From contig CBDCAC010000004.1 in the NCBI GenBank assembly GCA_965213775.1, forward strand, positions 1,240,001 to 1,304,000: a stretch of 64,000 nucleotides of DNA, in the 5' to 3' direction. Positions within the stretch are counted from its first letter, which is position 1, and every line of letters begins with the position of its first letter. A program made the position numbers and the translations under genes. This document shows, piece after piece, positions 62,038-64,000 of the stretch. The notes under the pieces are model-generated. The model had not been told where the DNA came from. It saw only the letters and a list, made by a program, of their open reading frames with translations, and searched no databases. This DNA is from Lichenicoccus sp965213775. Lineage in GTDB: Bacteria; Pseudomonadota; Alphaproteobacteria; Acetobacterales; Acetobacteraceae.

Positions 62038-63161
62038 TGTCGCTGTCATCGTCCGAAGCCGGCCGCATCGAGCAGGATCTCGACCAGACGCGGTCGCGGC
62101 TCGATGGTCATCTCTCCGAATTGCAGAGCAGGCTCTCGCCGGGGCAGGTGCTCGACGACCTGATGCGCTACTTCCGCGGCAAGGAGGGTGCTGATTTCGG
62201 CCGCAGCCTGCTCGACAGCGTGCGTGCCAACCCGCTGCCGACTGCGGTGTCCGGCATCGGCCTCGCCTGGCTGATGGCCTCGAGCCCTCGCGGCGGCGCC
62301 GCCTCGGCTCCGGGCGCTGCCGGCAAGGTGCGCGTCTATCGCGGCACGCCGGATCTCGGGCTGCAGAGCCATGATGCCCCGAACCATGCCGCGTTCGGCA
62401 AGCGGGTAAGCGATGCCGAGCAGCGCACGACCCACGAGCCCGGCGAGGCCGAACATGCCTATGCCGACCGGCTCGACGCCGCCCGCGGCCAGGCGATCGG
62501 TCTCGCCCGCGGCGATGAGGAGACCGCGACCTCGTACAGCCAGCGCATCCGCGAAGTCCTGGACATGGCCCAGGACACCGCCGGCCGCGGCGCGCATGAT
62601 CTGCGGGACGGTGCCCGCAGTGCGGCGAGCGGCCTGAGCAGCGGCGCGCAGGATGCGGTGCACAGCCTCGGCGACGCCGGCCAGCGCGCCGGAAGCAGCG
62701 TGATGCAGGGTGGCCAGGCGGCAGGCCAGGCCGTGAGCCAGGCGGGAGGCAACCTAGTCGCGGCGATCTCCGCGAGCCCGGTCCTGCTCGGCGCGCTCGG
62801 GCTCGCCGCGGGAGCCCTGCTCGGGGCGCTGCTGCCGCAGTCGGAGCAGGAGGAAGCAGCGCTCGGCGGCGTCGCCACGCAGGCGCGGGACACCGCGCGG
62901 ACGTTGGCCCAGCAGGCGGCGGACAAAGGCGGCCACGTCGCCCAGGCGGTGCTCGACACCGGCCGCGACAGTGCCCAGGCGCATGGCCTTACCGACGGCA
63001 AGAGCTCCGGCGAGCTGCTCGATGCGGCGATGAACGGCAGTCTGGCCAAGGATGCCAAGCAGGTCGCCGAGGACGTGCTGCATGCCGGGGACGACGCGGT
63101 GCGCGAGGCAGCGCCCGGCCAGGATCAACGGCCGTCCGCGACGTCCGCGCCGCCCGGATGA
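62037..63161 (+). CDS. DUF3618-containing envelope stress protein
   Basis: A 374-residue protein. The DUF3618 domain is at the N-terminus (SSSEAGRIEQDLDQTRSRLD, then HLSELQSRLSPGQVLDDLMR), ending with a hydrophobic segment near 70-85 (TAVSGIGLAWLMASSP). A long glycine, serine, alanine and glutamine-rich helical middle follows. A second hydrophobic segment (AISASPVLLGALGLAAGALL) and a final acidic helical part complete it. The start overlaps the holin-like stop (TGATG), so the two are translationally coupled. Confidence 0.83.
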   Translation: MSLSSSEAGRIEQDLDQTRSRLDGHLSELQSRLSPGQVLDDLMRYFRGKEGADFGRSLLDSVRANPLPTAVSGIGLAWLMASSPRGGAASAPGAAGKVRVYRGTPDLGLQSHDAPNHAAFGKRVSDAEQRTTHEPGEAEHAYADRLDAARGQAIGLARGDEETATSYSQRIREVLDMAQDTAGRGAHDLRDGARSAASGLSSGAQDAVHSLGDAGQRAGSSVMQGGQAAGQAVSQAGGNLVAAISASPVLLGALGLAAGALLGALLPQSEQEEAALGGVATQARDTARTLAQQAADKGGHVAQAVLDTGRDSAQAHGLTDGKSSGELLDAAMNGSLAKDAKQVAEDVLHAGDDAVREAAPGQDQRPSATSAPPG

Positions 63162-63279
63162 ACCGCGCATCCGGGTCGACCGACCGGATCGGGGCGCGGG
63201 CCTGACGCCGGGCGCCGCGGTCTTGCCGGCCTGGCACAGAGGCTGAGATGCTGATCCGAAACCTGCCGAGGGAGCGCAG

Positions 63280-63660
63280 ATGACGTCGATCACCGTGGTC
63301 AGCCTGTTCGCCGCCACGTTGTCGATGGTGGGCTTCGTTCCGCAGGCCTGGTCGATCATCAAGTCGCGCAACACCGAGGGCATCTCTCTCAAGACATACC
63401 TGATCACCGTCGCCGCCTTCGTCGCATGGCTGGTCTACGGCTTCATGCTGCATCAGTGGGCGATCATCGCCCAGAACGTCATCTGCCTGTGCCTGTCCTC
63501 GTTCATCCTGACCATGAAGCTGCTGCCGCAGGACAGGAAGGAGGCCGTGGCCGAGGCGTTGGCGCCGGTGGTCGGCGGCCTAGATGACGCGACCGCCTCG
63601 CCTCCCGGCACCCTGCCGCCGGGCCATCTCGAACCGCCCGACGTCGCCGCTCACCGATAG
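63280..63660 (+). CDS. SemiSWEET-type PQ-loop sugar transporter
   Basis: A 126-residue small transporter. The three-helix SemiSWEET pattern is MTSITVVSLFAATLSMVGFV with the PQ motif in GFVPQAW, then TEGISLKTYLITVAAFVAWL and IAQNVICLCLSSFILTMKLL. It works as a dimer to pass small sugars. The proline-rich C-terminal tail is hydrophilic. AGGGAGCGCAG precedes ATG 63280. A sugar carrier inside a stress block is notable; it may export or import a protective disaccharide such as trehalose, but this is inference. Confidence 0.83.
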   Translation: MTSITVVSLFAATLSMVGFVPQAWSIIKSRNTEGISLKTYLITVAAFVAWLVYGFMLHQWAIIAQNVICLCLSSFILTMKLLPQDRKEAVAEALAPVVGGLDDATASPPGTLPPGHLEPPDVAAHR

Positions 63661-63672
63661 GCAGGATCCGTC

Positions 63673-64000
63673 ATGACCCAGGAAACCATCGTCGCCGTGT
63701 TCGACACCGCAGCACAGGCCGGTGCTGCCGTCGAGGCGCTGCGGGGCGCCGGCGTCGCCGCCGCCGACATCGAGCGGCATGCCGGCGGCGCTGCTGCCAG
63801 CCGGGTCGCCGCCGCCGCGACAGGCAGTGCTGCGGTCGGCTTCTGGAGCCGCCTGTTCGCCGGCCAGACGACGGCGGAGCAGAACCTGGTCTACGAGCGC
63901 ACCACCCAGGCCGGCGGCGAAGTGCTGACCGTGACGCTGCAGGATGCGGAACGCGATGCCGACCGGGTGATGGACATCCTGGAGCGGCATGACCCGGTCG
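63673..64000 (+). CDS. General stress protein paralogue (partial, runs off window)
   Basis: The first 109 residues of a YflT-like stress protein, paralogous to the N-terminal domain of the protein at 58855. The matching segments are QETIVAVFDTAAQAGAAVEA with TVETIVAVYDTAAHADLAVT, and FWSRLFAGQTTAEQNLVYER with FWGSLFGGQPDHDTTVYERS. The gene continues past base 64000, probably with a DUF2382 domain like its paralogue, but that part is not visible. Confidence 0.82.
   Translation, partial: MTQETIVAVFDTAAQAGAAVEALRGAGVAAADIERHAGGAAASRVAAAATGSAAVGFWSRLFAGQTTAEQNLVYERTTQAGGEVLTVTLQDAERDADRVMDILERHDPV

Noticed and set aside
61642..63161. Holin-like and DUF3618 genes as part of a prophage
   Set aside because: No integrase, terminase, capsid or tail gene is nearby, and the same gene pair accompanies general-stress genes here, so host stress genes are the better reading.
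1..64000. CRISPR array, tRNA, rRNA or replication origin
   Set aside because: No regularly spaced direct repeats with unique spacers, no tRNA cloverleaf arms, no rRNA-like conserved stretches and no DnaA-box cluster were recognised by eye. A covariance-model scan would be decisive.

Overview
The window is about 64 kb of very GC-rich DNA with compact gene packing, strong G/C at third codon positions and ATGA-type gene overlaps. Gene content (an AzgA permease, a PaoABC-type molybdenum oxidoreductase with Tat export, TonB receptors, GhrA, DUF3422, FIST and CsbD/DUF2382 stress proteins) and a repeat made of several hairpins resembling those I associate with acetic-acid-bacteria relatives suggest an alphaproteobacterium, most likely Acetobacteraceae. 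That is inference from content, not a taxonomic test. No rRNA, tRNA, CRISPR array, phage module or replication origin was seen.

Layout. 1-0.9 kb: decayed IS1595-type insertion sequence cut by the window edge. 0.9-5.7 kb: exported nucleoside hydrolase, TonB receptor and AzgA purine permease. 5.8-9.0 kb: TatD nuclease and two inverted acyltransferase-3 paralogues, one intact and one broken by two single-base deletions. 9.1-16.3 kb: adenine-deaminase-like enzyme, then a five-gene operon for a ribose-type sugar ABC importer plus a SIS-domain isomerase. 16.5-22.1 kb: GST, SDR, MDR reductase, DUF2332, class I aldolase and a CDP-alcohol phosphatidyltransferase. 22.1-27.0 kb: a FIST sensor with a hybrid histidine kinase, a membrane-anchored CBS protein and a lytic transglycosylase. 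27.4-32.5 kb: intact paoABC-like genes between two gene remnants. 32.7-43.4 kb: a tight operon of a phosphoesterase, three SPFH (HflK/HflC-like) proteins, a P-type ATPase without metal-binding domain and a PiT transporter, divergent from a second phosphoesterase. 43.5-56.2 kb: SDR, frameshifted reductase, GhrA, DUF3422, broken TupA-like ATP-grasp gene, DMT and MFS transporters, GH15 hydrolase, an AI-2E-family protein with an extra C-terminal domain, and a DUF892 protein. 56.5-64 kb: a PAS/LuxR regulator followed by a long same-strand stress-protein block that runs off the window.

Themes. The first 16 kb reads as a nucleoside scavenging route: outer-membrane uptake, periplasmic cleavage to base and sugar, separate uptake of each, and deamination of the base. 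This is inference from domain identity and proximity. The 34-42 kb operon is the best candidate for an undescribed membrane system: three SPFH scaffold proteins translationally linked to an ion-pumping ATPase and a phosphate-type carrier. The 55.7-64 kb block looks like an envelope and general-stress regulon.

Two other features stand out. Six genes are broken (transposase, acyltransferase, epimerase, isoaspartyl peptidase, alcohol dehydrogenase, ATP-grasp), so gene decay is frequent. A family of multi-hairpin intergenic repeats occurs three times, twice exactly between convergent genes.
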